From Candidatus Helarchaeota archaeon (GTDB taxonomy: Archaea > Asgardarchaeota > Lokiarchaeia > Helarchaeales > RDOG01), in the NCBI GenBank assembly GCA_019058315.1, contig JAHPZH010000003.1, positions 165,669-229,668 of the forward strand: 64,000 nt of DNA, read 5' to 3'. The notes under the pieces are model-generated. The model did no database searches, was not told where the DNA came from, and saw nothing but the letters and a program-made list of their open reading frames with translations. Of the stretch, positions 17,733 through 26,343 are shown piece by piece. How positions within the stretch are numbered: the first letter of the stretch is position 1; every line of letters begins with the position of its first letter. The position numbers and the translations under genes were made by a program.

Positions 17733-18521
17733 TTAAAACAATCCAGATTCGAAATTTTTTCTAGCATCTTTAATTGCAGTTTCCAAAATATCAAAAATCT
17801 TAATTCCATCAGCTGAGCGAACGGCAAAAATAATTTCTGTAAAAGTACTGATAATATCTATTAATGTAATTCCACCCTGTGCTACTAAACCTGTTAAATA
17901 ATACATAATGCCAGGCACATCTACCATTCGAGGTGGAGTATTTACAATTAATATAGATAGATCATCTTCCTTTTGTAATATTTCACTCTTTTTATTTCCT
18001 AACTTATCTAGAATTAATTTTGCATTTTTTCGATTAAGCAGAACAGCAAGTTCTCCAGAGCTTTGAAAGAGATACATTCTTTCTCCTTTTGACCAATCGA
18101 TATTTTTATCATAAATCTCTGAAACAATTGAGTGATTTGAAAGATTGCGCCTTAGAGTAATAGAAACCATATCATTGGCTAGATTTAAGTCAAATTCTGA
18201 AACAATTTTTATAATTTCGTTCGATAAATGAGTATTTTTTAATTTTTCTGCATATCTATATATTGCCATAATTATAGCATTTAGATTTGGAGATTTTTGA
18301 TACTTTTTCTTTATTTCTTCTGAGAGTGTCCTAGCTAAATTTGAAAAATTAATAATATTATCTTTTAATAAATCTTTAATGAATGGTCTATAATCTAGGA
18401 TTTCATTAATTATCTTCTGAATACTTTTTGATTTTTCCAATTTAACAAATTCCTTTATTTTTGTATGACCATTATCAAATATGTTAAATATTAATTTAAT
18501 ATAAAATTTTCTAAAATTCAT
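17733..18521 (-). CDS. ACT-domain protein, possible amino-acid sensor next to dapA
   Basis: A 262-residue protein with an N-terminal helical region of about 170 residues and a C-terminal ACT-like region. DDLSILIVNTPPRMVDVPGI and LTGLVAQGGITLIDIISTFT followed by IIFAVRSADGIKIFDILETA match the regulatory ACT pair of aspartokinases. No kinase motifs are present. The ATG at 18521 is taken because longer readings would run into dapA. It is divergent from dapA with 16 bp between start codons, so the two probably share a control region. Feedback sensing of lysine or threonine is an inference. Confidence 0.65.
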   Translation of the reverse strand: MNFRKFYIKLIFNIFDNGHTKIKEFVKLEKSKSIQKIINEILDYRPFIKDLLKDNIINFSNLARTLSEEIKKKYQKSPNLNAIIMAIYRYAEKLKNTHLSNEIIKIVSEFDLNLANDMVSITLRRNLSNHSIVSEIYDKNIDWSKGERMYLFQSSGELAVLLNRKNAKLILDKLGNKKSEILQKEDDLSILIVNTPPRMVDVPGIMYYLTGLVAQGGITLIDIISTFTEIIFAVRSADGIKIFDILETAIKDARKNFESGLF

Positions 18522-18537
18522 AAATTGGTGATTGAAT
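18522..18537. promoter_or_regulatory. Very short divergent intergenic region between the ACT gene and dapA
   Basis: Only 16 bp separate the two start codons. On the dapA side it contains GGTGATT, which pairs with the 3' end of archaeal 16S rRNA and sets the dapA start at 18538. On the other side no ribosome binding site is visible, so the ACT gene is leaderless or starts further inside. Each promoter must lie within the coding region of the other gene. Confidence 0.4.
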
Positions 18538-19440
18538 ATGGTTAAAGACGTTAAGCTAGAAGGTAATTTTGTTGCTTTAATTACTCCATTAGACAAAAAT
18601 TTAGAAGTTGATGAAGACGGAATACGTAAGCTTGTGGATCTTCAAATTAAAAATGGAATACATGGTTTAGTTCCTATGGGAACTACTGGTGAAAGTGCAA
18701 CCATGTCTCATCCAGAGCATAGAAAGATAATAGATATTGTTGTAGATCAAGCTAAAGGAAGAGTTCCAGTTATGGCCGGAACAGGATCTAATTCAACAGC
18801 CGAAGCTATTGGACTTACTCAATATGCATTAAATGCTGGAGCAGATGCCTCCCTATTGATTTCACCTTATTACAATAAGCCAACACAGAGAGGTTTGATC
18901 CATCATTTCACGAAAGTTGCAGAATCAGCAAAGGAATTACCAATTTGCATTTATAATGTACCTGGTAGAACTGGTCGAAATGTTGAGGCAGCAACGACTA
19001 TTAAATTATCAAAAATTAAAAATATTGTAGCAATTAAAGAAGCTTCAGGAAATGTTGGTCAAATCATGGATATTATCAATGGTACAGATGAAGATTTTAC
19101 AGTATTGTCTGGTGATGATTCTTTAACTTATACAATATGTACATTAGGTGGAAAAGGTGTTGTCAGCGTTGCTTCGAATGTCGCAACTAAACTTGTATCG
19201 GAGATGTGCGAAAAATTACTTGCAAACGATTTTATTGGGGCAAGAAAATTACATTATAAACTATTGGATTTGTTTGGGATTTTATTTATCGAAACTAATC
19301 CAGGACCTGTAAAAGAAGCTGCAAAATTAATGAACCTTGCTGGAATTTCAAATTGGTATTTACGCCCACCCCTAATAGCATGTACCCCAGAAAATTCTGA
19401 TAAAATTAAGAAAGTTTTACAAGATCTCAAATTACTTTAA
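18538..19440 (+). CDS. dapA: 4-hydroxy-tetrahydrodipicolinate synthase
   Basis: A 300-residue TIM-barrel aldolase that condenses pyruvate with aspartate semialdehyde, the first committed step to lysine by the diaminopimelate route. The pyruvate-binding GTTGES is at 48-53, the catalytic Tyr139 is in IYNVPGRTGRN, and the Schiff-base Lys167 is in AIKEASGN. Length is normal. The ATG at 18538 follows GGTGATT; an upstream TTG is rejected for lack of spacing. dapB follows after 15 bp. Confidence 0.94.
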   Translation: MVKDVKLEGNFVALITPLDKNLEVDEDGIRKLVDLQIKNGIHGLVPMGTTGESATMSHPEHRKIIDIVVDQAKGRVPVMAGTGSNSTAEAIGLTQYALNAGADASLLISPYYNKPTQRGLIHHFTKVAESAKELPICIYNVPGRTGRNVEAATTIKLSKIKNIVAIKEASGNVGQIMDIINGTDEDFTVLSGDDSLTYTICTLGGKGVVSVASNVATKLVSEMCEKLLANDFIGARKLHYKLLDLFGILFIETNPGPVKEAAKLMNLAGISNWYLRPPLIACTPENSDKIKKVLQDLKLL

Positions 19441-19455
19441 TTTAGGTGAGAAATA

Positions 19456-20268
19456 GTGATAAGAGTCTGCGTCAGTGGCGCTGATGGAAATATGGGATCG
19501 CTTGTAGTTAAATATGTAATTCAAGATCCGGAAACAGAGTTAGTTAGTGCTCTGACTATGCAAAATTCACCCAATATAGGCAAAGATGCTGGAACATTAG
19601 TAGGTCTTGAAAAAATTGGTGTTAAAATTTCCGATAAGATTTCTGAAGTGCTTGATGCTAAGCCTGAAGTATTTATTGATTTCACTGTTGCATCAGCTGC
19701 TGAGGCAATTGTTCCAAAAGTATTAGAAAGAGGAATTAATTGTATTATAGGTACTACAGCCTTATCTAAAGATTTTATAAAGAATTTCGAAGATACTGTA
19801 AAGAAAAAGGGAATTAAAGGAATGATATCTCCAAATATGTCATTAGGTGTAAATCTTTTCTTAAGTATTGCAGGAGTTCTCGCATCTAAATTGAGTGGTT
19901 ATGATATTGAAATAATTGAAGCACATCATCATCGTAAGAAAGATAGTCCTAGCGGAACTGCAGCTAAACTAGCTGGAATAATTGCTAAAGCAATTGAAAA
20001 AGATTTGGATTCTATTGTTAAATGGGGAAGACCTAAAGGAATGACAAAACGTAAAATTGGAGCAGAAGAAATTGGAGTTCATTCTATACGAGGTGGAGAT
20101 ATAGTCGGAGAACATACGGTACTTTACGCTGGACCTGGTGAAAGAATTGAATTAATTCATAGAGCTCACAGTAGAGAATGTTTTGCAGCAGGAACTGTTG
20201 AAGCTATAAAATTCATAATGGAACAAAAAAAACCCGGAATTTACCAAATGAGCGATTTGATTTCATAG
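19456..20268 (+). CDS. dapB: 4-hydroxy-tetrahydrodipicolinate reductase
   Basis: A 270-residue reductase that uses NAD(P)H on the dapA product. The nucleotide-binding GADGNMGS is at 8-15, IIGTTALS is the mid motif, and the substrate-binding signature EAHHHRKKDSPSGTA is at about 154-168. The start is GTG at 19456, five bases after AGGTGAG. It is the second gene of the dapA-dapB pair and is probably translated from the same message. Confidence 0.94.
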   Translation: MIRVCVSGADGNMGSLVVKYVIQDPETELVSALTMQNSPNIGKDAGTLVGLEKIGVKISDKISEVLDAKPEVFIDFTVASAAEAIVPKVLERGINCIIGTTALSKDFIKNFEDTVKKKGIKGMISPNMSLGVNLFLSIAGVLASKLSGYDIEIIEAHHHRKKDSPSGTAAKLAGIIAKAIEKDLDSIVKWGRPKGMTKRKIGAEEIGVHSIRGGDIVGEHTVLYAGPGERIELIHRAHSRECFAAGTVEAIKFIMEQKKPGIYQMSDLIS

Positions 20269-20431
20269 GTTATTGCCAAATATTAAAAATATTTCTTAAT
20301 TTTTCTTTTTTAAGAAATAAAATTTGGTAAAATACTCAAATTTTTTTCTCAATTTTTATTTAAATTAATTTAAATTACATTAACTTATTAATAAGAATAA
20401 AATAAATCCTAGATTAATAGGAGCCTTCCAT

Positions 20432-21739
20432 ATGATAGAATTTTTAAAACAAAAGAATTTAGAAGTAAAAAAGAACCATCTATTTATTGGTGGTTGTGAT
20501 TGTGTTGAATTAGTAGAAAAATACGACACACCCCTTTATGTAATTAATAAAGACACAATAGTTCAGAGATATCATTCATTAAAAAATGCTCTACTTGAAC
20601 ATTATGATAAAATTGAAATCCATTATGCTGCAAAAGCCAATACAAATATGTCTATTTTAAAGTTATTAAATGAAGAGGGAGCCCATTTAGATTGTGTTAG
20701 CACGGGTGAAATTTATCTCGCTTTGAAAGCAGGATTTGCTCCCGAGAAGATTTTATATACAGGGAATAATTATAGAGATGACGAATTTCAATTTGCCTTG
20801 GAAAAGGGAGTTATGATAAATTTAGATGCTTTATCCCAAATAAAGAGGTTAGTTAATGTCTTAGATGCTGTAAATATGGAGAAACCATTGATTTCATTCC
20901 GTGTTAATCCTGAATTTGGTGGTGGATTTCATGATCATTGCATTACAGCGGGTCCAGATATTAAATTTGGTATTTTAGATAGTGAAATCATAGAGGCATA
21001 TAAAAAAGCTCAGCAATATGGGTTCACAAAATTTGGGATCCACACTCATATTGGTTCAGGGATATTAGATATAAGTACTTTTAAGGTTGCGGCTCAAAAA
21101 TATTTAGATATAATAAGTAAAATAAAAAAGAATCTTGATATTGATTTTGAATTTATTGATTTTGGAGGCGGACTTGGTATCCCCTATCGGCCATCCGAAA
21201 AGCCATTAGACTTGAATGAATATAGTACTTCAATTTTGGATCTATTTAAAAAGAAAATCGAAGAATTGAATTTAAATGGGCTAATATTTTCTATTGAACC
21301 AGGCAGATATCTCGTTGCTGAATCTACAATTATTCTTTCACAAGTTAATACTATTAAAGAAACACGAACTAAAAACTGGATTGGTATAGATGCAGGATTT
21401 AATGTGCTTGTAAGACCCACAATGTATGGAAGTTATCATGAAGTAGTTGTAGCTAATAGAGTGGGGGTAAAAGGTAAACAATTAAAATATGAAATAGCTG
21501 GGCCAATCTGTGAATCTGGTGATGTAATTGCCAAGGATAGAACCCTCCCAAAAATTGAAGAAAATGATTTAATTGCTATTTTAGATGCGGGGGCATACGG
21601 ATTTAGTATGAGTTCCTCGTATAATTCCAAATTACTTCCTGCTGAAATTATGGTAAGCAATGGAAAATCGCAAATCGTAAGAGAAAGACAAGTTTATGAA
21701 GATTTAACCCACCATCAACATTTTTACCAAGATTTATAA
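20432..21739 (+). CDS. lysA: Diaminopimelate decarboxylase
   Basis: A 435-residue PLP-dependent decarboxylase of the alanine-racemase fold that performs the last step of lysine synthesis. The PLP Lys is in HYAAKANTN near residue 70, HTHIGSG and FGGGLGIPY bind the phosphate, EPGRY contacts substrate, and CESGD near 355 supplies the active-site Cys across the dimer. The ATG start has AGGAG 8 bp upstream. It lies 163 bp after dapB; that gap is AT-rich and may carry its own promoter. Confidence 0.94.
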   Translation: MIEFLKQKNLEVKKNHLFIGGCDCVELVEKYDTPLYVINKDTIVQRYHSLKNALLEHYDKIEIHYAAKANTNMSILKLLNEEGAHLDCVSTGEIYLALKAGFAPEKILYTGNNYRDDEFQFALEKGVMINLDALSQIKRLVNVLDAVNMEKPLISFRVNPEFGGGFHDHCITAGPDIKFGILDSEIIEAYKKAQQYGFTKFGIHTHIGSGILDISTFKVAAQKYLDIISKIKKNLDIDFEFIDFGGGLGIPYRPSEKPLDLNEYSTSILDLFKKKIEELNLNGLIFSIEPGRYLVAESTIILSQVNTIKETRTKNWIGIDAGFNVLVRPTMYGSYHEVVVANRVGVKGKQLKYEIAGPICESGDVIAKDRTLPKIEENDLIAILDAGAYGFSMSSSYNSKLLPAEIMVSNGKSQIVRERQVYEDLTHHQHFYQDL

Positions 21740-21789
21740 TTAAAGAATAATAAAAAAATTAATCAATAATAAAGAATAATCGTGATGTT

Positions 21790-22590
21790 ATGGAAGAATT
21801 AAAAAAACGATTGGAAGAGAGAGAAAACGAATTAAATATTAAAAATAAACTTATAAAGAGCAAGACTGAAGAAATCGCTGAATTAAAAAAGGAAATAGAG
21901 GATTATAAGGCTGCAAAAGATGCAAAAACCATCAGTCAATACGAATCCAAGTTTAATACGTTAGAAGAGAGGATTCAAGATAAAGATGCACGAATTACCA
22001 ATTTAGAAAAAAGTATTAAACAATCAAATGACTTACTTTCGGAATATAGAGATTATAAAGAAAAATTCGAAAAATTACAAAAAGAATTTGATGAACAAAA
22101 TTCTAAACTCAAAGATCTGGAAAATATTAAAGCTGAATTAGAAACAAAGAATCGTGATCTAACTTATAAAGTTGAAAATTTGGAAGAGAGATTAGAGAGA
22201 GAAATAAAAAGTCTTAAGGCAGTTCATCAAAAAGAAATTGAAGAAATTGAAACAGCACACTCAGAAAAGGTAAAATCTTTAAAATATAAACTAGCACCAA
22301 CACAAATTTTTCTGAAATATGCAAATAAACAATTTGTAAGAGCAATGACACGTCCAAATGAGGGAATAATTCTAATATTGGACGAAACAAAGCAAAAATG
22401 GATACTTGATTATTCATTGGAACCAAATTTAATCGAACGAAGAACTGCTGAACGACAAGCGCGTAGTATTGCAAAAACAGGATTTAATATCGGTGGAAAC
22501 CGTGTTGGAGTAAGATATCAATTAGAAATAGCTGAACAAAGCATAGTTCCAGAAAAACTCCTTCGAGATCAACATAAATATAATGTTTAA
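21790..22590 (+). CDS. Coiled-coil protein with a conserved-looking C-terminal domain
   Basis: A 266-residue protein. Residues 1 to about 165 are an almost uninterrupted coiled coil rich in Glu, Lys and Leu. The last 95 residues form a compact basic domain containing TRPNEGIILILDETKQKW and GFNIGGNRVGVRYQLEI. I do not recognise that domain. It lies 50 bp after lysA and 114 bp before the dapL-like gene, in the same direction, yet has no obvious link to lysine synthesis. It could be a structural or nucleoid-associated protein. Confidence 0.7.
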   Translation: MEELKKRLEERENELNIKNKLIKSKTEEIAELKKEIEDYKAAKDAKTISQYESKFNTLEERIQDKDARITNLEKSIKQSNDLLSEYRDYKEKFEKLQKEFDEQNSKLKDLENIKAELETKNRDLTYKVENLEERLEREIKSLKAVHQKEIEEIETAHSEKVKSLKYKLAPTQIFLKYANKQFVRAMTRPNEGIILILDETKQKWILDYSLEPNLIERRTAERQARSIAKTGFNIGGNRVGVRYQLEIAEQSIVPEKLLRDQHKYNV

Positions 22591-22704
22591 TTTTTAACTT
22601 CTTTTTAATTTTCACCTAAATAAAGTTTATAAAACAATTTAAAATTATTAAGTCTTACAACTGTATATTCTCCTAAAAATGAATTATGTTTAATTGGTGA
22701 TTTA

Positions 22705-23877
22705 TTGAAAATATTTTCTAGTGACCGCGTAAATGCTATAGGATCTTATGCTTTTGCTGAAGTTGACAAGATGGTTGAACATTTGATAAAAAAAGGTATT
22801 AAACCATTGGATTTTGGAGTTGGTGATCCACAAGCTCCAACACCAGATTTGATTAGAGAAGCTTGTAAAAAAGCTATTGATAATCGAAAGACAAGTGGCT
22901 ATCCAACATATACAGGAAGTCAAGAATATAGAGAAGCGATTTCAAAATGGATGAAAAAAAGATTTAATCAATATTTAAATCCTGATACAGAAATTACAAG
23001 TTCACTTGGTGGGAAAGAAGCGGTTTTTAACTTTCATTTTGGCTTTGTAAATCCTGGAGATATTGTTTTTGTTCCAAATCCTGGCTATCCTCCAGGGGAG
23101 CGTGGTACTATTTTTGCAGGGGGAAAACCGATTCTTCTACCTTTGAAGGAAGAAAATGATTTTTTAGTCGACTTAGATGCAATAAAAAAGGAACATGTAA
23201 AAAAAGCTAAAATTTTATGGATAAATTACCCAAATAATCCTACAGGAGCTGTCGCAACAGAAGAATTTTTTAAAGAAGTAATTGATTTTGGTCATGACAA
23301 TAATATTATTATAGCATCTGATGAAGTATATTCCGAACTCTATTATAAGGAAAAACCAAAGAGTATTTTAGAATATGATCGTGAGGGAATTGTTGTTATA
23401 CAATCATTATCAAAGAGAAGTTGTATGACTACATATAGGGTGGGTTGGCTTGCCGGAGATGAAAATGTTATATCCATAGTCAAAAAAGTAAAAACAAATA
23501 TAGATTCCGGAACTTGTTGGTTCATTCAAGATGCAGCTATTGCAGCCCTCAGTGATGAAGAGCATGTTAAAGTGATGCAAGAGGAATACAAACAAAAAAT
23601 GGATATCATGATCTATGCCTTGAATGAAGTTGGATTAGAAACAAGATATCCCAAAGCCACCTTTTATATATGGCAAAAAACTCCAGATAATATGTCATCT
23701 CTAGATTTTGCAAAAAAATTATTGCAAGACAAACTCGCAATCGTAACCACTCCTGGAGCTTGGATATCAAAAGAAGTTGATGGAGAAAACCCAGGAGAAG
23801 GATTTGTTCGTTTTGCTCTAGTTTCTTCTATTGAGCAGACGAAAGAGGCTGCAGAAAGGTTGAAAAAATACTATTAA
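22705..23877 (+). CDS. dapL: PLP-dependent class I/II aminotransferase, probable LL-diaminopimelate aminotransferase
   Basis: A 390-residue fold-type I aminotransferase. FGVGDPQAPTPD is near 37, WINYPNNPTGA at 172-182, ASDEVYSELYY at 204-214, the PLP Lys237 in SLSKRSCMTTYRVGW, and the carboxylate-binding Arg in GFVRFALV near the end. Position beside dapA, dapB and lysA suggests it makes LL-diaminopimelate directly from tetrahydrodipicolinate, which would bypass the acylated branches. An aspartate or alanine aminotransferase role is the main alternative. The start is TTG at 22705 with GGTGAT upstream. Confidence 0.82.
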   Translation: MKIFSSDRVNAIGSYAFAEVDKMVEHLIKKGIKPLDFGVGDPQAPTPDLIREACKKAIDNRKTSGYPTYTGSQEYREAISKWMKKRFNQYLNPDTEITSSLGGKEAVFNFHFGFVNPGDIVFVPNPGYPPGERGTIFAGGKPILLPLKEENDFLVDLDAIKKEHVKKAKILWINYPNNPTGAVATEEFFKEVIDFGHDNNIIIASDEVYSELYYKEKPKSILEYDREGIVVIQSLSKRSCMTTYRVGWLAGDENVISIVKKVKTNIDSGTCWFIQDAAIAALSDEEHVKVMQEEYKQKMDIMIYALNEVGLETRYPKATFYIWQKTPDNMSSLDFAKKLLQDKLAIVTTPGAWISKEVDGENPGEGFVRFALVSSIEQTKEAAERLKKYY

Positions 23878-24285
23878 TTATTTTAATTTATAATTACAAT
23901 TATAACAAATGTCCGAATAAGGTGAATTGGTAACTCCACAATTTAGGCATTTATATTTTTTCTCTTGCTCTTTTAACCATTGCTCTAAGCCAATTTCTTT
24001 TATTTTTAATGAATTTTCAATCAAGTCTATTTTATATTTATTTTTATAACGAGTATCTAGATATTTTCGTATCTTACAAGGAAAATCTTTACATTCATAA
24101 CAAAATGTCAGTTTATTTTTCTCTAAACAGCATTTTCGAATTTTACAATTCCATTTTGATATGCGTTTTTGTGTTTTATTTTGGGAAGCGCACCCATAAC
24201 AAGTCCCCTTTTTGTAAGAGGGACAGCCACCACAATAAACTCCGCAAGCTGAAGCTAGGCTTTGTGATTCAGTTCTATTTTTCAT
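23878..24285 (-). CDS. DUF3795-like cysteine-rich protein with C-terminal zinc ribbon
   Basis: A 135-residue protein. The first 75 residues carry the Cys pattern of DUF3795 proteins: CGVYCGGCPSYKKGTCYGC, then WNCKIRKCC and FCYECKDFPC. A helical linker follows, and a zinc ribbon (CLNC...CYNC, about 113-130) closes the protein. DUF3795 proteins are presumed to bind metal, and their role is unknown. Its stop codon abuts that of the convergent dapL-like gene. Confidence 0.82.
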   Translation of the reverse strand: MKNRTESQSLASACGVYCGGCPSYKKGTCYGCASQNKTQKRISKWNCKIRKCCLEKNKLTFCYECKDFPCKIRKYLDTRYKNKYKIDLIENSLKIKEIGLEQWLKEQEKKYKCLNCGVTNSPYSDICYNCNYKLK

Positions 24286-24376
24286 TTTCTTTCCAATTAA
24301 TTTAATTTATAACAAAAATTAAAGCTTAATTATTTTAATACAAATTACCATAATTTTTACGAAATGGTGATGGGCA

Positions 24377-26317
24377 ATGATTTTTGGAAATATGGGAAAA
24401 TATTTAAGGATCAATCTTTCGACTGGAGAAATTAAGCAGGATGATCTAAATGAAGATTTATATTTTAAATATTTAGGAGGATATGGGATAAATAATAAAC
24501 TTTATCATGATTTTAGAGTCCCGAAAATTGATCCATTCAATCCGGATAGTCCAATAATAATTGGGGTAGGTGCCCTAGTAGGCACAAAATTTCCCGGAAG
24601 TGGTAAAGTAGTTGCAACTTACAAATCACCGATTATTAGCAAACCTAAACAAAAAATTCATTTTATTGATAATGCAGTAGGTGGAAGTTTTTTATTTGGT
24701 AAAATGTTAAAAAAAGCAGGATTTGACCATATAATTATTACGGGGAAAGCAAAAAAGCCTACAACAATAAAAATTTTCGAAAATGATTTAGAGTTACTCG
24801 ATGCACGAGATGTTTGGGGATCTTTAGATTTATATGAAACCAGTTTTTTTTATAAAGATAAATTTCCGAATTGTGGTACAATTTCAATAGGTGAAGGAGG
24901 AGAGAAAAAAGTAAGATATGCTATATCCATAGTTGATTGTATGGCCACATTAGGAAAGTTCGGTTTTGGGGCAGTTTTAGGTTCGAAAAATATCAAATCT
25001 ATAATTACATATGGAAAAAAGAAAATTAAAATTAAAGAGAAAGATGAATTAACGAAATTAATAAAACCTATACAAGAAGGTGTTAAAAATATACCAATTT
25101 TAAGTCAATTTAGGAAATATGGTATAAATTCTGGATTTGATTTTCAAGCACCTTTAGTAAATGAAGGGAATTTTCCATTTAGGGAATGGAAAAAACTTTA
25201 TGGGCTCCGACAATTGAAAAAAGTAAAGGGCGATTTTAATATAGCTTGTAATGCTTGTCTTTTAAAGTGCAGAACAAGTTTTGAATTAAAAGATGGCCCA
25301 TATAAAGGATTAAAGAATTATTCTGGAAGTTTTTTTCTGCCAGCAAGGATTGGAAATCGTTTAGAGATTAAGGATGCAGATAGAATATCTAAAGTTGTAA
25401 AATTATATGATATTTGTAATAGGGCAGGAATTTGCTTTTTTACTGCAACTGGATTGATTAATTGGATTACAAGACTATATAATTCAGGTAAGATTGATCC
25501 GAATAAGATAAAACTTGATTTAAAAAGGGAATTTCCAATATATCTAAAAATTTTAGAAAAAATTTTACAGCGTTCGGATATTGGTGATATTCTTGCTGAG
25601 GGTTGGTACCCAACCGGAGAATATTTTAATGCAGATCCTGATTCTTTTGCCGAAGGCGTAGGCTTCTTTAAAGGAACAGACACAATTCAAGATGGCCGTT
25701 TCACCACCATAGATCCTCAACGTTTTACATATATTACTAATCCACGTCCCCATCATGGAGGAACACAATCAATATATACAATACCTAGAATGGGGATAAA
25801 GGTGCTTCAAGAAGATTTATTGAATATGGGAGTAACTAAAAAAGAATATGATAAAGTCTTCACTGAAACTCCTTATTATGGTCCATTTAATGTTGCTTTA
25901 TACGGAAAACATGCTGAGGATGTAATGGCAGTCCATAATAGTCTTGGAACTTGTATAGTCTATACTTTATTTAGTTTAATTTCAATTCAAGTCTTAGCAC
26001 CAATTTATTCCGCTATCACAGGTAGAAAAACATCCCCTAAGGAATTAAAGAAAATCGGTGAACGAAATTTCAATTTTTATAAGATGTTAAATATCTATGA
26101 AGGATTTTCTTCTAGAGATAAAAGCTCAAAAATTTGGTTAATGCCCCGGAACACTCCTGATGGAGCTTTTTCATTAAATAATTATTATAGGACGAAGGAA
26201 TTATCTTCTGAAGACATAGAAAATCTAATAGATGACTATTATAAAGAACGAGGTTGGGATTCAAACGGTAATCCTACAAAAGAAAAATTAAAAGAGCTAG
26301 AATTGAATTTTTTATAA
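24377..26317 (+). CDS. Aldehyde:ferredoxin oxidoreductase family protein
   Basis: A 646-residue tungsten- or molybdenum-pterin enzyme. The N-terminal GKYLRINLSTGEI and LGGYGINNKL are typical of the family, as is GTKFPGSGKVVATYKSP. A 4Fe-4S cluster is indicated by CNACLLKC at about 292-299 plus a late Cys in NSLGTC at about 522. These enzymes oxidise aldehydes to acids and reduce ferredoxin in the anaerobic cytosol. The ATG at 24377 has GGTGATGGG upstream. Substrate class within the family cannot be assigned. No cofactor genes are nearby. Confidence 0.88.
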   Translation: MIFGNMGKYLRINLSTGEIKQDDLNEDLYFKYLGGYGINNKLYHDFRVPKIDPFNPDSPIIIGVGALVGTKFPGSGKVVATYKSPIISKPKQKIHFIDNAVGGSFLFGKMLKKAGFDHIIITGKAKKPTTIKIFENDLELLDARDVWGSLDLYETSFFYKDKFPNCGTISIGEGGEKKVRYAISIVDCMATLGKFGFGAVLGSKNIKSIITYGKKKIKIKEKDELTKLIKPIQEGVKNIPILSQFRKYGINSGFDFQAPLVNEGNFPFREWKKLYGLRQLKKVKGDFNIACNACLLKCRTSFELKDGPYKGLKNYSGSFFLPARIGNRLEIKDADRISKVVKLYDICNRAGICFFTATGLINWITRLYNSGKIDPNKIKLDLKREFPIYLKILEKILQRSDIGDILAEGWYPTGEYFNADPDSFAEGVGFFKGTDTIQDGRFTTIDPQRFTYITNPRPHHGGTQSIYTIPRMGIKVLQEDLLNMGVTKKEYDKVFTETPYYGPFNVALYGKHAEDVMAVHNSLGTCIVYTLFSLISIQVLAPIYSAITGRKTSPKELKKIGERNFNFYKMLNIYEGFSSRDKSSKIWLMPRNTPDGAFSLNNYYRTKELSSEDIENLIDDYYKERGWDSNGNPTKEKLKELELNFL

Positions 26318-26343
26318 AAATATTAAGATGAACTGATAAGTAG

